This document shows, in pieces, positions 34,721 through 43,324 of a stretch of DNA of 64,000 bases. Under the pieces are notes generated by a model that saw only the letters and a program-made list of their open reading frames with translations, was not told the origin of the DNA and did not search any database. Position 1 is the stretch's first letter; every line of letters begins with the position of its first letter. Origin of the DNA: Flavobacterium panacagri (lineage in GTDB: Bacteria > Bacteroidota > Bacteroidia > Flavobacteriales > Flavobacteriaceae). Where the stretch lies: NCBI RefSeq assembly GCF_030378165.1, contig NZ_CP119766.1, forward strand, positions 3,968,001 to 4,032,000. Reading direction: 5' to 3'. A program made the position numbers and the translations under genes.

Positions 34721-35134
34721 CTACAAAAACTTGGATTTCAATTCCGGAGTAGGAATCATGCAGCTTTCTTTTTTACCATACCAGTTGTATCTGTTCTTTG
34801 CAACATAATTATAAATTCTATCACTAATAAAAATGGGTACAATTCTGAAGATCAAAAGTAATTTCCAAAAACTGCCAAAATTTTTAGCAATTTCAATTAC
34901 AGCTGAAGATTTGTAAAAATAAGCAGTTCCGGGATTGTATAAAATAATACTGTCCATTTTTGAAAAACCAATTCCCAAGTGTTTACAAATTTTAATACCT
35001 AATTCTGATTGCAATGCCACAAATCTGAAAACATCTTTTTTATCATGCTTAATAATAAACTGCACAGCAGAATCACATAGATTACAAACTCCATCAAAAA
35101 GAATTATTTTTTTATCTTTTGGAAGACTTTCCAT
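34721..35134 (-). CDS. DCC family thiol-disulfide oxidoreductase-like protein
   Basis: A 137-residue DUF393 protein; the family hallmark DGVCNLCDSAVQFIIKHD, with its CxxC in a thioredoxin-like setting, is at residues 15-32. RFVALQSELG and YLYKS-type (AYFYKSSAV) motifs follow. The family is presumed to act in thiol-disulfide exchange. It is a single gene between ettA and mutS2. Confidence 0.92.
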   Translation of the reverse strand: MESLPKDKKIILFDGVCNLCDSAVQFIIKHDKKDVFRFVALQSELGIKICKHLGIGFSKMDSIILYNPGTAYFYKSSAVIEIAKNFGSFWKLLLIFRIVPIFISDRIYNYVAKNRYNWYGKKESCMIPTPELKSKFL

Positions 35135-35427
35135 TAAAAACAGAATTTTAGATTTAATATTTTAAAGTTTTCATACGTGTAAAAAAGTAATAAAATGGGT
35201 AAAAAAACAGTTTGTAGATATATTATTTTTAAAATCTATTAAATTTTAATTTTTAATAAATTTTACATATTAAAATCGGCTTTTATAAATTGATTTTAAT
35301 GCGTTTTAAAAAAATATTGACCTTGCTTTATTGTTCTTTTTATTATCGTTTCTTAAATCGCTTTATTTTAATTTTGTCGAATTTTTAGTATTTTTTAGAC
35401 TAAAAATTGCAGTTGCGGCTGAAAACT
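35135..35427. other. AT-rich spacer without recognised gene
   Basis: About 290 bases of very AT-rich sequence between the DCC gene and mutS2. I see a small hairpin TTTTTAGT/ACTAAAAA (35382-35406), which could end mutS2 transcription. The DCC promoter must also lie here. Nothing else stands out. Confidence 0.5.
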
Positions 35428-37593
35428 TTATTTTTTAACAGCTTCAACTAATTCTAATTCGTCCAGACTTACTTTGGAAGTAAAGATTCCATAATTTACT
35501 GTTGCTTTGTTTTTTTCTATCGAATCAATACTCCCAACAGATCTTCCATCCAGCATTCTTACCCGGTCACCAACTTTTAAAATTGGTTTTGGCTTTTCGA
35601 TAACTGGTTTTAGTTTTTTTTCTTTTTTCTCTTTTCGAATTTCTTCTACTTTTACAGTTACTTCAGCAATAATTTCTTTTTGTTTTTCAACTTTTGCTTT
35701 TGTTTCTTTTGGTGTAGCTTTTTTTCGTTTGGAATTTTCAATTTCAACAATTTTCAAAAATTCACCAATAAGTTCTTTTTTGTTTTTATTGTTAAAATAT
35801 TTTTCTGCTATATCATCAATTTTTTGTCCAATGTAAATTATTTTTTGATTACTGTCATATAATTCCTGATAGCTTTCTAATTTTTGCTGGATTTTAGTAT
35901 TGATATTTTCCATTTTTTTGCTTTCTTCACGAGCACGCGTTTCTTCTTCTTTCAAATTCAAAGAAGTTTTTTCCAGTTTCGAACGTTCTTTTTGAAGAGT
36001 AGCAATGGTTTTGTCAAAACGAACTTTTCCAACTTCGATTTTCTTTTTTGCACGATTGATCAATCCAAATGGAATTCCATTTTTTTGAGCAACCTCAAAT
36101 GTAAATGAACTTCCTGCCTGACCTAAAGCCAACTTGTACATGGGTTCAAGAGATTTTTCGTCAAACATCATATTGGCATTTGTCGCGTATGGCAATTCGT
36201 TTGCCAGAATTTTTAAATTGGAATAATGTGTTGTGATAATCCCGAAAGCCTCTCGATGATAAAATTCTTCAAGAAAAATTTCTGCCAAAGCACCTCCTAA
36301 TTCAGGATCAGAACCTGTACCAAATTCATCAATTAAAAACATGGTTTTTCGATTACATTTCTTTAAAAAGTAATTCATGTTTTTTAAACGATATGAATAT
36401 GTACTTAAATGATTTTCAATAGATTGATTATCTCCGATATCAGTTAAAATTCTATCAAACAAGAAAGTTTCACTTCTTTCATGAACAGGAATTAAGATTC
36501 CGGATTGCAGCATTAACTGTAATAAACCAACAGTCTTTAAGGAAATGGTTTTACCTCCTGCATTTGGTCCCGAAATAACAATAATTCGGTTTTCTTGTTT
36601 TAGCTCAATAGTTTGAGGATGTGTAACTTCTTTTTTCTGTTTGTTGTTCAGATATAAAATTGGATGATAGGCTTCTCTAAAGAACAACCTTCTTTCTTCT
36701 GTAATTGTTGGCAAAATTCCATTTATGCGATTTGCATATTTTGCTTTTCCGGCAACGACATCTATGTCACTTAAAAAATCCTGATATTCAATTAATAGAG
36801 GAAGATAAGGACGAATTACATTCGATAGATTTTTTAAAATTCTTGTAATTTCTTCTTTTTCTTCATATTCAAGATTTGCAAGTTCTCTAGAATATTTTAA
36901 AGTAGCTTCTGGTTCTATGTAAGCAATACTTCCAGTTTTAGAACTTCCTAAAATTGAGCCTTTTACTTTACGACGATACATTGCTAAAACTGCTAAAACT
37001 CTACGGTTCTGAACAAAGCTTTCTTTAATATCGTCCAGATATCCTAAACCATTATATTGTGTAAGCGCAACACCAAAACTCTGATTTACCTTACCACGAA
37101 CCAGATTCATATTCTGTCGAATACCAGCCAAAGCAGGAGAGGCATTGTCTTTTATTTCTCCATATTTGTCTACAATGGCATCAATTGCAGAAATGATGTC
37201 TTTTGTCAATTCTACTCTTGAAGCTCTTGCATTAAGATTTGGGTAATAGTCATCGAATTTTTTTAAGAAATTCAATAATACATTTGTTGTTGCAGAAAGA
37301 TTCGCAATTTTTCTAAAACTTCCAACTTCAAGAAAACTATCTTCAATGGCTAGAAATTTTATTTCATGAGAAATCGCATCAAATCCGTGATTTGGAATGG
37401 CGTTATTATTTTGAAAAGAAGATACATATTCTGATGTCTGCATCAGGGATTGCATTAATTCTTCTTTATCTCTAAATGGTTTTATTTGTAAAGCTTTTTC
37501 TTTTCCAATATCGGTGTTACATCCATCTGAAATGGTTTCTAGAACGGTTGGAAATTGTAAGTCTTGTAGCGTTTTTTCGGTAATACTGATCAT
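35428..37593 (-). CDS. MutS2 family ATPase without Smr domain
   Basis: A 721-residue MutS2-type protein. The helical core is followed by the ATPase: Walker A ISGPNAGGKTISLK, the TDIGDNQSIENHLSTYS motif and MFLIDEFGTGSDPELG. A long coiled coil with many Lys and Glu follows, then a KOW-like end (KVGDRVRMLDGRSVGSIDSI). The frame stops about where the C-terminal Smr nuclease domain begins in Bacillus MutS2; there is no Smr motif. Family members act on recombination intermediates or stalled ribosomes. Confidence 0.92.
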   Translation of the reverse strand: MISITEKTLQDLQFPTVLETISDGCNTDIGKEKALQIKPFRDKEELMQSLMQTSEYVSSFQNNNAIPNHGFDAISHEIKFLAIEDSFLEVGSFRKIANLSATTNVLLNFLKKFDDYYPNLNARASRVELTKDIISAIDAIVDKYGEIKDNASPALAGIRQNMNLVRGKVNQSFGVALTQYNGLGYLDDIKESFVQNRRVLAVLAMYRRKVKGSILGSSKTGSIAYIEPEATLKYSRELANLEYEEKEEITRILKNLSNVIRPYLPLLIEYQDFLSDIDVVAGKAKYANRINGILPTITEERRLFFREAYHPILYLNNKQKKEVTHPQTIELKQENRIIVISGPNAGGKTISLKTVGLLQLMLQSGILIPVHERSETFLFDRILTDIGDNQSIENHLSTYSYRLKNMNYFLKKCNRKTMFLIDEFGTGSDPELGGALAEIFLEEFYHREAFGIITTHYSNLKILANELPYATNANMMFDEKSLEPMYKLALGQAGSSFTFEVAQKNGIPFGLINRAKKKIEVGKVRFDKTIATLQKERSKLEKTSLNLKEEETRAREESKKMENINTKIQQKLESYQELYDSNQKIIYIGQKIDDIAEKYFNNKNKKELIGEFLKIVEIENSKRKKATPKETKAKVEKQKEIIAEVTVKVEEIRKEKKEKKLKPVIEKPKPILKVGDRVRMLDGRSVGSIDSIEKNKATVNYGIFTSKVSLDELELVEAVKK

Positions 37594-37713
37594 TTAATAA
37601 CTTTATGAAAGTAAACGCAAAAGTACAAAAACATTATGATTGAAATCTAAATTTATGTCTGCATAAATATGATTTTTAGTATTAATTCCTGAAATTCGCA
37701 AAAAAAAAAAGTT

Positions 37714-38379
37714 ATGGACGTAAAAATGCATTCTTCTTGGAAGCCGGTTTTAAGTGAAGAATTTGAAAAACCATATTTCAATACCTTAATAGATTTTGTA
37801 AAAACAGAATACGCAACAAAAGTTTGTTATCCGAAAGGAAATCAGATTTTCTCGGCTTTTGACCATTGTCATTTTGATCAGGTAAAAGTGGTAATTATTG
37901 GGCAAGATCCGTATCATGGCCCAAACCAGGCTAACGGATTGTGTTTTTCTGTTAGTGACGGAATTCCATTTCCACCTTCATTATATAATATTTTTAGAGA
38001 AATCGAAACCGATTTGGGTAAGCCATTGCCCAAAAACGGAAACTTGGAGCGTTGGGCTGATCAAGGAGTTTTTCTTTTGAACGCGACTTTAACCGTAAGA
38101 CAATCTGAAGCCGGAAGCCATCAGGGAAAAGGCTGGGAAAAATTTACAGATGCTGTAATCAAACAAATTTCATCGGAATCTGAAAATGTTGTTTTTTTGC
38201 TTTGGGGTGGTTTTGCTCAAAAGAAAGCAGCTTTGATTGATGCTTCAAAACATCATATTTTAAAATCTGGACATCCTTCGCCTTTAAGTGCGAATAGAGG
38301 ATTTTGGTTCGGAAATAAACATTTTAGTCAGACCAATGAATTCTTAAAGTCGAAAGGATTGAAAGAAATTGAATGGTAA
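37714..38379 (+). CDS. ung: Uracil-DNA glycosylase
   Basis: A 221-residue family 1 UDG that removes uracil from DNA. The water-activating loop VIIGQDPYHGPNQANGLCFS, the uracil pocket VFLLNATLTVR and the leucine intercalation loop GHPSPLSANRGF are all present. Length fits the family. It is divergent from mutS2. Confidence 0.96.
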   Translation: MDVKMHSSWKPVLSEEFEKPYFNTLIDFVKTEYATKVCYPKGNQIFSAFDHCHFDQVKVVIIGQDPYHGPNQANGLCFSVSDGIPFPPSLYNIFREIETDLGKPLPKNGNLERWADQGVFLLNATLTVRQSEAGSHQGKGWEKFTDAVIKQISSESENVVFLLWGGFAQKKAALIDASKHHILKSGHPSPLSANRGFWFGNKHFSQTNEFLKSKGLKEIEW

Positions 38380-38450
38380 TTTTTTTAAGTTGAAAAGTTA
38401 CAGAGTAACAAAAGGGCAAAGGGAAAAACTTAGCTTTTTTTCTCAATTTT

Positions 38451-38551
38451 GTCATTTCGACTGAAAGGAAAAATCGCACTAAAAGCTCTACAAAGATTGA
38501 ATTTTACTTTGCGGAAATTCTAGTGCGATTTTTCCTTTCAGTCGAAATGAC
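38451..38551. repeat. Perfect 31-bp inverted repeat with 39-bp core
   Basis: The arms at 38451-38481 and 38521-38551 are exact reverse complements; the arm starts GTCATTTCGACTGAAAGG and ends ATCGCACTA. It sits between the convergent ung and DUF4258-like genes. I recall palindromes with GTCATTTCGA ends as frequent in Flavobacterium genomes. Its exactness suggests recent spread or selection on structure. No transposase is nearby. Confidence 0.9.
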
Positions 38552-38558
38552 AGAAAAA

Positions 38559-38951
38559 TTATTTTTTTATAATTTCTTCTAAAACAGCTTTATTTTCGTA
38601 ATTAACCACCTTTAGAATAATTTCCTGATTTTTTACTGTTTTTCCTTCGATAATATAAAGCTTTCCTTTATTGAACGGAACATTACTTTTATCAAAATCT
38701 ACATCTCCGTAAGTTAAAGTATTTTTGACATCAGCAGTGTCAACCCATTTTTCGCTTAAAGTTTGAACTGCTTTATCGGAATATTGAAATGGTTTTGTTC
38801 GAAGATTATTTAAAACTCGAGCATTTGGAAAGTAGTTGCAGCGAGTATCTTTTCCACTAAAAACAAGGGCTACAAAAAAGCAACCCATAATTAGGCCGAT
38901 TAGGTAATATGCAAAACGGTGTACGAACTTCATGAAATATTTTTTTTGCAA
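38559..38951 (-). CDS. DUF4258-like membrane-anchored protein
   Basis: A 130-residue protein; the true start may be the ATG at 38933 (KFVHRFAYYLIGLIMG). One N-terminal membrane segment leads to a small soluble domain with YGDVDFDKSNVPFNKGKLYI, which I take as DUF4258-like with modest certainty. It is 18 bases after the alanine dehydrogenase gene on the same strand, so probably co-transcribed. Confidence 0.7.
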   Translation of the reverse strand: MQKKYFMKFVHRFAYYLIGLIMGCFFVALVFSGKDTRCNYFPNARVLNNLRTKPFQYSDKAVQTLSEKWVDTADVKNTLTYGDVDFDKSNVPFNKGKLYIIEGKTVKNQEIILKVVNYENKAVLEEIIKK

Positions 38952-38969
38952 AGGTACATTAAAGTTCCT

Positions 38970-40169
38970 TTAGAATACAAGTAAATTAATATCGTTATCA
39001 GGTAAATCAAACCAATCGCCAATAGCTTTATTTGTTAGGATTCCGTGATAAAGATAAATTCCATTTTTAAGTCCTTTGTTGCATCTTATCGCACTCTCTA
39101 AACCACCATCTTCGGCTATCTGATGAAGATAAGGTGTTAAGATGTTACTTATTGATAATGAAGCAGTTTTGGAATAACGAGAAGGTATATTAGGTACACA
39201 ATAGTGCAAAACGTTATTTTTTATAAAAGTTGGTTTTTCGTGAGTTGTAACTTCTGAAGTTTCAAAACATCCTCCAGTATCAATACTGACGTCTACAATT
39301 ACAGCTCCTTTTTTCATGTGTTCTACCATAGTTTCGCTCACTACGATAGGGCATCTTTCTTTTCCGCGCATGGCTCCAATGGCAACATCACAACGTCTTA
39401 ATGCTTTTAAAAGACCTTTTTGCTGTATGGTTGAAGTGAAAATTCGTTGGCTTAAATTATTCTGTAGACGACGAAGTTTAGTAATCGAATTATCAAAAAC
39501 TTTTACATTGGCGCCTAATCCAATTGCGGTTTTTGCAGCAAATTCGCCAACAGTTCCTGCGCCAAGAATTACGACTTCAGTAGGAGGAACGCCAGTTATG
39601 TTTCCAAATAAAAGTCCTTTCCCAAATTCATTTGTAATCATTAATTCGGCTGCGATTAAGATAGAAGCAGTTCCAGCAATTTCGCTTAGCGATTTTACGG
39701 CAGGATAAGATCCGTCTTCATCTTTAATATATTCAAAAGCTAGGGCAGTGATTTTCTTTTTTGCTAAAGCTTCAAAGTATTCTTTCTTTTTAGTTTTAAG
39801 CTGAATAGCAGAAATAATAACCGTTTCTGGATTTATCATTTCGATTTCTGCCAATGTAGGCGGTTCTACTTTTAATAAAAACGGACAGCCAAAAACTCTT
39901 TTAGTGTCTTTTGTAATTTCTGCTCCGGCATCTGCGTATTCCTTGTCTGTGTAACTTGAACTTTCTCCAGCTCCAGACTCAATCATAACGCGGTGTCCTT
40001 CGTAAGTTAAGGAATTTACGGCATCCGGTGTAAGGCAGATACGGCGCTCCTGGTAACTTGTTTCCTTTGGAATTCCAATAAATAGTTCTCTTTTAAAACG
40101 ACCAACCTCAAGTTTTTCTTCCTGAGGTATTAATTGTTGTTTTGTAAACGGAGTTAAGGTAATTGACAT
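38970..40169 (-). CDS. Alanine dehydrogenase
   Basis: A 399-residue enzyme of the alanine dehydrogenase / transhydrogenase N-terminal family that interconverts alanine and pyruvate with NAD. Motifs: IGIPKETSYQERRICLTPDA at the start, the Rossmann loop VVILGAGTVGEFAAKTAIGLG, and IVDVSIDTGGCFETS. The N-terminus is about 25 residues longer than in many bacterial enzymes. It sits in a minus-strand run with tsaE and porX that I recall as conserved in flavobacteria. Confidence 0.92.
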   Translation of the reverse strand: MSITLTPFTKQQLIPQEEKLEVGRFKRELFIGIPKETSYQERRICLTPDAVNSLTYEGHRVMIESGAGESSSYTDKEYADAGAEITKDTKRVFGCPFLLKVEPPTLAEIEMINPETVIISAIQLKTKKKEYFEALAKKKITALAFEYIKDEDGSYPAVKSLSEIAGTASILIAAELMITNEFGKGLLFGNITGVPPTEVVILGAGTVGEFAAKTAIGLGANVKVFDNSITKLRRLQNNLSQRIFTSTIQQKGLLKALRRCDVAIGAMRGKERCPIVVSETMVEHMKKGAVIVDVSIDTGGCFETSEVTTHEKPTFIKNNVLHYCVPNIPSRYSKTASLSISNILTPYLHQIAEDGGLESAIRCNKGLKNGIYLYHGILTNKAIGDWFDLPDNDINLLVF

Positions 40170-40268
40170 GGATAGTGCGAAAAATTAAAGGTACAAATTA
40201 CGTAAAAAGTTTTAAAATTAATGCAAAAATTCTGCTAATACTGTAAATGGGAATGTTAAGATATTTTA

Positions 40269-41039
40269 TTATTCTTCATTGTCATATTCAACTTTATTTC
40301 TCACCCATTCGTCTCCAATGAATTTTCTTTCTGCTTCTTCTCCATAATTAAGGTCAAAGAGTTTGTTAAGTGTTTTATCTTTTAAGATTATTTGTTCTAA
40401 AGCAACAATGATGATATTTTCGGTTGAAATTTCGTCATCTGTCAAAAACTGCCAATCTCCATCTTCGTCGTGTACAACCCTAATGATTGGTTTTTCTGTA
40501 TCTAACCATTGTCTAGTTGTGAAAGCAGTAAGGTTTTTAGGTTCGTTAAATTTGAAATCGATGTTTCTGTCTAACAAAGGTTGCTTGTAAAGAAATTCTT
40601 CTTCGAAATTTTCCTCCCAAGGAAATTTATCATTTCGATCTGTCCAAACCAATTGCAAGGCGGTAAAATCTTCTTTCTCGTAGTAATTAATTGCACTACC
40701 AAAATAGTCTTGAATATTTTTTGGATGAACTTTTAGGAATTCAGATCTGCTATGTTCAAAAATGTTTGAGTAATTTTTCTTTTCGGTAATTTTTTCATTT
40801 TGCTTGACTATTTCGGCAACATCATTTATAATTTCATGTAAAAGAGATTTTGACAATCCAAAACAAATAATTTCTGGATGATTGTATTTTTGCCAAAGTC
40901 CAATACTGTAAGCAAATGAAGGTAAATAATCAGTCGCTTCTATGATTATAACTTGCAGGCCATATTTTTCAATATTGATTTTAATGTTATTCATTAAATC
41001 ATCAAAATCAATACAATTGTGATTATGTTCTTCTGACAT
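40269..41039 (-). CDS. DUF4262 domain protein
   Basis: A 256-residue cytoplasmic protein. The first 140 residues (IEKYGLQVIIIEATDYLPSF, then AYSIGLWQKYNHPEIICFGL) are the DUF4262 pattern. The remainder, with WLDTEKPIIRVVHDEDGDWQ, looks like an attached immunity-type domain also found in free-standing proteins. It ends five bases before tsaE on the same strand. Function unknown. Confidence 0.85.
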   Translation of the reverse strand: MSEEHNHNCIDFDDLMNNIKINIEKYGLQVIIIEATDYLPSFAYSIGLWQKYNHPEIICFGLSKSLLHEIINDVAEIVKQNEKITEKKNYSNIFEHSRSEFLKVHPKNIQDYFGSAINYYEKEDFTALQLVWTDRNDKFPWEENFEEEFLYKQPLLDRNIDFKFNEPKNLTAFTTRQWLDTEKPIIRVVHDEDGDWQFLTDDEISTENIIIVALEQIILKDKTLNKLFDLNYGEEAERKFIGDEWVRNKVEYDNEE

Positions 41040-41043
41040 GATG

Positions 41044-41451
41044 TTAATTCAGATTCAATTCTCTTTTTCCGTCAGCTAGCAATTCGATGTTAATAGTAGA
41101 ATGTTCTTCTGGAATCAAACTTGCTATTTTTTCCGACCATTCAATAAAACACCAATTTCCTGAATATAAATAATCGTCGACACCCATATCTAGAGCCTCG
41201 GTTTCTTTATTCAATCGATAAAAATCAAAGTGATATACAATTTGATTGTTAACAGCATAATACTCATTTACTAATGAAAATGTTGGACTGCTGGTTGCAT
41301 CTTCAACTCCTAAAGTTTTGCATAACTCCTTAATTAAAGTAGTTTTTCCAACCCCCATTTCTCCATTAAAAAGAATGATTTTTTTAGGATTTGAATCTAT
41401 AATCTGCTGTGCAACTTCTTGAATTTGATCTAATGAAAAAACGATGTTCAT
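41044..41451 (-). CDS. tsaE: tRNA t6A biosynthesis ATPase TsaE
   Basis: The ATG at 41451 gives 135 residues; the longer frame to 41481 runs into a palindrome. P-loop ILFNGEMGVGKTTLIKELC, then TSSPTFSLVNEYY and VYHFDFYRL, ending with FIEWSEK, are all TsaE-specific. It drives the threonylcarbamoyl transfer cycle with TsaB and TsaD, which are not in the window. Neighbours are porX upstream and DUF4262 downstream. Confidence 0.94.
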   Translation of the reverse strand: MNIVFSLDQIQEVAQQIIDSNPKKIILFNGEMGVGKTTLIKELCKTLGVEDATSSPTFSLVNEYYAVNNQIVYHFDFYRLNKETEALDMGVDDYLYSGNWCFIEWSEKIASLIPEEHSTINIELLADGKRELNLN

Positions 41452-41467
41452 TGTATGTTTTATTTTT

Positions 41468-41535
41468 GCCGCGAATTTCACGAATTATTTTTTTCTTTTA
41501 AATTTAAATTAGTGTCAATTCGTGAAATTCGTGGC
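41468..41535. repeat. 19-bp inverted repeat GCCGCGAATTTCACGAATT
   Basis: Arms at 41468-41486 and 41517-41535 pair with one mismatch around a 30-base AT-rich core. It separates porX from tsaE. The CACGAATTT core word is shared with the hairpin at 3421-3462. I recall the same arms as a common Flavobacterium spacer palindrome. Confidence 0.85.
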
Positions 41536-41544
41536 GATAAATTT

Positions 41545-43098
41545 TTATTTCGGATTAAATACCAAAAACGGAATAATCATTTCTTCTAATGAAATTCCGC
41601 CATGCTGGTACGTGTTTTTATAATAACTCACATAATGGTTGTAGTTGTTTACATAGGCTAAGAAAAAATCATTTTTAGCAAAAATAAACGAACTACTCAT
41701 ATTTATAGCTGGAAGACCAATTGTTTTAGGTTCTTTCACTACGTATACATCTTTTTGTTCGTATGTCAAACTACGCCCTGTTTTGTAACGCAAATTTAGA
41801 CTTGTATTTTTATCTCCCACAACTTTCGACGGATTTTTTACATTTATTGTTCCGTGGTCAGTTGTCAGGATTAATTTGAATCCTAAAAGCTGTGCCTGCT
41901 GAATGATTTCTAATAGTGGGGAATTTTTAAACCAGCTTAATGTCAGCGAACGATATGCTTTGTCGTCTGATGCTAATTCTTTTACGACTTCCATTTCTGT
42001 TTTAGCGTGCGAGAGCATGTCGACAAAATTGTAAACTACCGTAACTAAGTCGTTTCCTTTTAAAGCTTTAAAGTTCTCGGCTAACTTTTTACCTCCAGAA
42101 TAATTCGTGATTTTAAAATAATCTTCCTTAATATTTAAGCCTAAACGCTTTAATTGCGCTGAAAGAAATTCTGCTTCATAAAGATTTTTCCCTCCATCTT
42201 CCACATCATTTTTCCAGTATTGAGGAAATTGTTTTTCCATTTCAACCGGCATTAAACCTGAGAAAATTGAATTTCGGGCGTATTGCGTAGCGGTTGGTAG
42301 GATAGAATAATAAGGAACTTCTTTCTCTAATTTGTAATAATTTGATACTACACTTTCAAAGGATTTCCATTGATCGTATCTCAGATTGTCAATTACAACA
42401 AAAAGAACTGGTTTGTCTTTCTTTTTAAGTTCAGGAACTACTAATTCTTTAAATAAAGTATGAGACTGTATAGGTTTATCTGCTTTTGGTGCGAACCAAT
42501 CTTCATAATTTCGTTCAATGAATTTTCCAAATTGCGAATTGGCTTCTACTTTTTGAGATTCCAGAATTTCGATCATCGCAGTGTCATTGATATCTTCGAG
42601 TTTTAATTCCCAGAACAATAATTTTTTATACAACTCGATCCAATCTTCATAAGAATTAACCATTGCTAATTCCATTGCAATTTTTCTGAATTCCTTTTGA
42701 TAATCTAAAGTAGTTTTTTCAGTAATTAACCTTGAATCATCCAGATTTTTCTTTAAGCTTAATAGAATCTGATTCGGATTAACCGGTTTAATTAAATAAT
42801 CGGCGATTTTAGAACCTATGGCTTCTTCCATAATATATTCTTCCTCACTTTTGGTAATCATAATCATGGGAATGGCTGATTTTTTTTCTTTCATTTCAGA
42901 AAGGGTTTCCAAACCGCTCATTCCGGGCATGTTTTCATCCAGAAAAACAATATCGAAATTATCTTCTTCAAATAACGCAATGGCATCAAGACCATTGTTA
43001 CAAGTGGTAACTTCGTAATTTTTCTTTTCTAGAAATAATATGTGGGGCTTTAAAAGATCGATTTCATCATCGACCCAAAGTATTTTGATCTTATCCAT
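41545..43098 (-). CDS. porX: PorX: response regulator fused to PglZ phosphatase domain
   Basis: A 517-residue two-domain regulator. Residues 3-120 are a receiver: acidic VDDE at 9-12, phospho-acceptor Asp54 in VFLDENMPG, and YLIKPV with the conserved Lys. After a helical linker comes the PglZ/alkaline phosphatase-like domain with FVVIDNLRYDQWK, LPTATQYARNSIFSG and ILTTDHGTINV, which supply metal ligands and the Thr nucleophile. PorX with PorY and SigP controls type IX secretion in Porphyromonas and flavobacteria. The sensor PorY is not in the window; a type IX cargo is encoded 10 kb away. Confidence 0.95.
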   Translation of the reverse strand: MDKIKILWVDDEIDLLKPHILFLEKKNYEVTTCNNGLDAIALFEEDNFDIVFLDENMPGMSGLETLSEMKEKKSAIPMIMITKSEEEYIMEEAIGSKIADYLIKPVNPNQILLSLKKNLDDSRLITEKTTLDYQKEFRKIAMELAMVNSYEDWIELYKKLLFWELKLEDINDTAMIEILESQKVEANSQFGKFIERNYEDWFAPKADKPIQSHTLFKELVVPELKKKDKPVLFVVIDNLRYDQWKSFESVVSNYYKLEKEVPYYSILPTATQYARNSIFSGLMPVEMEKQFPQYWKNDVEDGGKNLYEAEFLSAQLKRLGLNIKEDYFKITNYSGGKKLAENFKALKGNDLVTVVYNFVDMLSHAKTEMEVVKELASDDKAYRSLTLSWFKNSPLLEIIQQAQLLGFKLILTTDHGTINVKNPSKVVGDKNTSLNLRYKTGRSLTYEQKDVYVVKEPKTIGLPAINMSSSFIFAKNDFFLAYVNNYNHYVSYYKNTYQHGGISLEEMIIPFLVFNPK

Positions 43099-43293
43099 AA
43101 AACAAATTAATTTATTACTGCAATTTAAAAGTAATAGAACTTAAAAACTATTAAAAATAGTATAAAATTACTAAAGCTGAACTATGAATTAAATTTAAAT
43201 TTTAACATTTTTTAATCTATTTTATTGATAATCATCATAATTTCGACTTTCATTTTTAAATAAAAAACACCAATCTCTTTATACTTATTTACT

Positions 43294-43301
43294 TATATTT
43301 G
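43294..43301 (+). promoter_or_regulatory. Candidate -7 box for the HD-domain gene
   Basis: TATATTTG matches TAnnTTTG and lies 23 bases ahead of the GTG start. Confidence 0.4.
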
Positions 43302-43324
43302 TTGACCTAAAAAATATCGCACTA

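Noticed and set aside
41545..43098. PglZ domain as sign of a BREX phage-defence locus
   Set aside because: The domain is fused to a response-regulator receiver as in PorX, and no other BREX genes are nearby.
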